From CAZCDS01 sp964497585 (lineage in GTDB: Bacteria > Desulfobacterota > Desulfomonilia > Desulfomonilales > Desulfomonilaceae), in contig CAZCDS010000001.1 in NCBI GenBank assembly GCA_964497585.1, positions 1 to 64,000 of the forward strand: a DNA stretch of 64,000 nucleotides. The letters run 5' to 3'. The notes under the pieces were generated by a model. It made no database searches, was not told the DNA's origin, and saw only the letters and a program-made list of their open reading frames with translations. Shown here piece by piece: positions 63,211 through 64,000 of this stretch; the stretch's first letter is position 1; every line of letters starts with the position of its first letter. The position numbers and the translations under genes were made by a program.

Positions 63211-64000
63211 TCAACCTCTCATCATAACCAAGCTGGCGTTCTGGCCTCCGAACGCGAAGCTGTTTGAAAGCGCAACGCCGATGTCACGTGAAACGGCCCG
63301 ATTGGCAGTATAATCGAGGTCGCATTCAGGATCGGCTTCGTCCAGGTTGATCGTCGGCGGAACGACTCCCTCTTGCATCGCCAAAATGGAATAGATTGCT
63401 TCTACAGCCCCGGCCGCTCCTATCATGTGGCCCGTCATGGACTTGGTGGAACTTATGGCCACATCGTAGGCACGCGAGCCGAACAACCTCTTGATCGCAC
63501 GGGTTTCCATTATGTCATTGAGTTCGGTGGAGGTCCCGTGAGCGTTGATGTAGTCGATCTCGCCGGGAGAAATACCCGCATCTTCCACGGCCAGTCTCAT
63601 GGCCATGTACGCCGGTTCCCCATCCGAGTCGGGCATGACGACGTGGTATGCGTCGCCTGTTGCGCCGTACCCCGCTATTCGGCAATATGTCCTAGCACCT
63701 CGCTGACGGGCGTGTTCTTCTGATTCCAGGATGAGAATGGCAGCCCCCTCGGAGAGCACGAACCCGTCGCGGTCCTTGTCAAAGGGACGCGAGGCCTTTT
63801 CAGGTTCATCGTTTCTCGTTGTGAGGGCTCTGAGTCGGGAAAAGGCCGACGCGGACATCTCGGTAACCACAGCCTCAGTACCGCCTGTCATCACCAGATC
63901 GGCTCGGCCCTCGCGGATCAGCCGGAAGCTCTCCCCGATTGCTGAGGTACCTGACGTGCACGCGTTTACCACGCCGAAATTCGGTCCCTTGAGCCCGTAC
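63211..64000 (-). CDS. fabF: 3-oxoacyl-ACP synthase II (FabF), N-terminus beyond the window
   Basis: The last about 262 residues of a condensing enzyme that elongates acyl-ACP in fatty acid synthesis. The catalytic Cys is in VNACTSGTSAIG, the first His in NAHGTSTELND and the second in STKSMTGHMIGAAGAVEA. FDKDRDGFVLSEGAA and ALSNSFAFGGQNASL are further FabF hallmarks. About 150 N-terminal residues lie off the right edge. It is upstream of rpiB and glyA on the same strand. Confidence 0.96.
   Translation of the reverse strand, partial: YGLKGPNFGVVNACTSGTSAIGESFRLIREGRADLVMTGGTEAVVTEMSASAFSRLRALTTRNDEPEKASRPFDKDRDGFVLSEGAAILILESEEHARQRGARTYCRIAGYGATGDAYHVVMPDSDGEPAYMAMRLAVEDAGISPGEIDYINAHGTSTELNDIMETRAIKRLFGSRAYDVAISSTKSMTGHMIGAAGAVEAIYSILAMQEGVVPPTINLDEADPECDLDYTANRAVSRDIGVALSNSFAFGGQNASLVMMRG

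Overview
The window is a chromosomal segment of a GC-rich, Gram-negative, probably strictly anaerobic bacterium. The gene content points to Desulfobacterota (former Deltaproteobacteria, for example Desulfomonile- or Syntrophobacter-like). The evidence is a giant BadF/BcrA-type CoA-enzyme activase with a DUF2229-type C-terminus, EtfBA, a YqeB-type protein of the selenium-dependent molybdenum hydroxylase system, a Tal-Pgi fusion, a VKOR-DsbA fusion, NtrB/NtrC-type regulators, and a sigma-54 promoter in front of a type IV pilin. The lineage is an inference; no rRNA is present.

Left edge (1-2.1 kb): the end of an IS3-family element has inserted into a tyrosine integrase gene. The integrase remnant abuts the 3' end of a tRNA-Arg(ACG), so an integrated element lies mostly off the left edge. 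From 2.1 to 9 kb there are a small helical protein, a YraN nuclease-fold protein, the 1429-residue activase, a possible structured minus-strand RNA with its own terminator, and a nicotinamidase-like hydrolase.

9.4-14.8 kb: two co-directional genes encode a 1235-residue protein of unknown family with a C-terminal PD-(D/E)xK nuclease signature, and a TPR protein with a HEPN RNase motif. I regard this as the best candidate for an undescribed (defence-like) system.

14.9-35.1 kb: a minus-strand glycan operon (two GT2 transferases, a B12-binding radical SAM enzyme, a GT39-like membrane protein), then mostly plus-strand housekeeping genes: priA, a membrane thioredoxin, yqeB-like, a secreted phosphodiester-glycosidase-like protein with a TPR protein, etfBA, uppP, the tal-pgi fusion and an ICMT-like methyltransferase.

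35.3-50.9 kb: an unusual concentration of large polytopic membrane proteins surrounds one cysteine-rich type IV pilin. There are three GT-C-like proteins with C-terminal TPRs, two paralogues of an uncharacterised approximately 720-residue family, and two further singletons. Surface or pilin glycosylation is plausible but unproven. 51-64 kb: a lipoprotein, VKOR-DsbA, mltG-ruvX, a histidine kinase and NtrC-type regulator pair, and the fabF-rpiB-glyA operon, which runs off the right edge.
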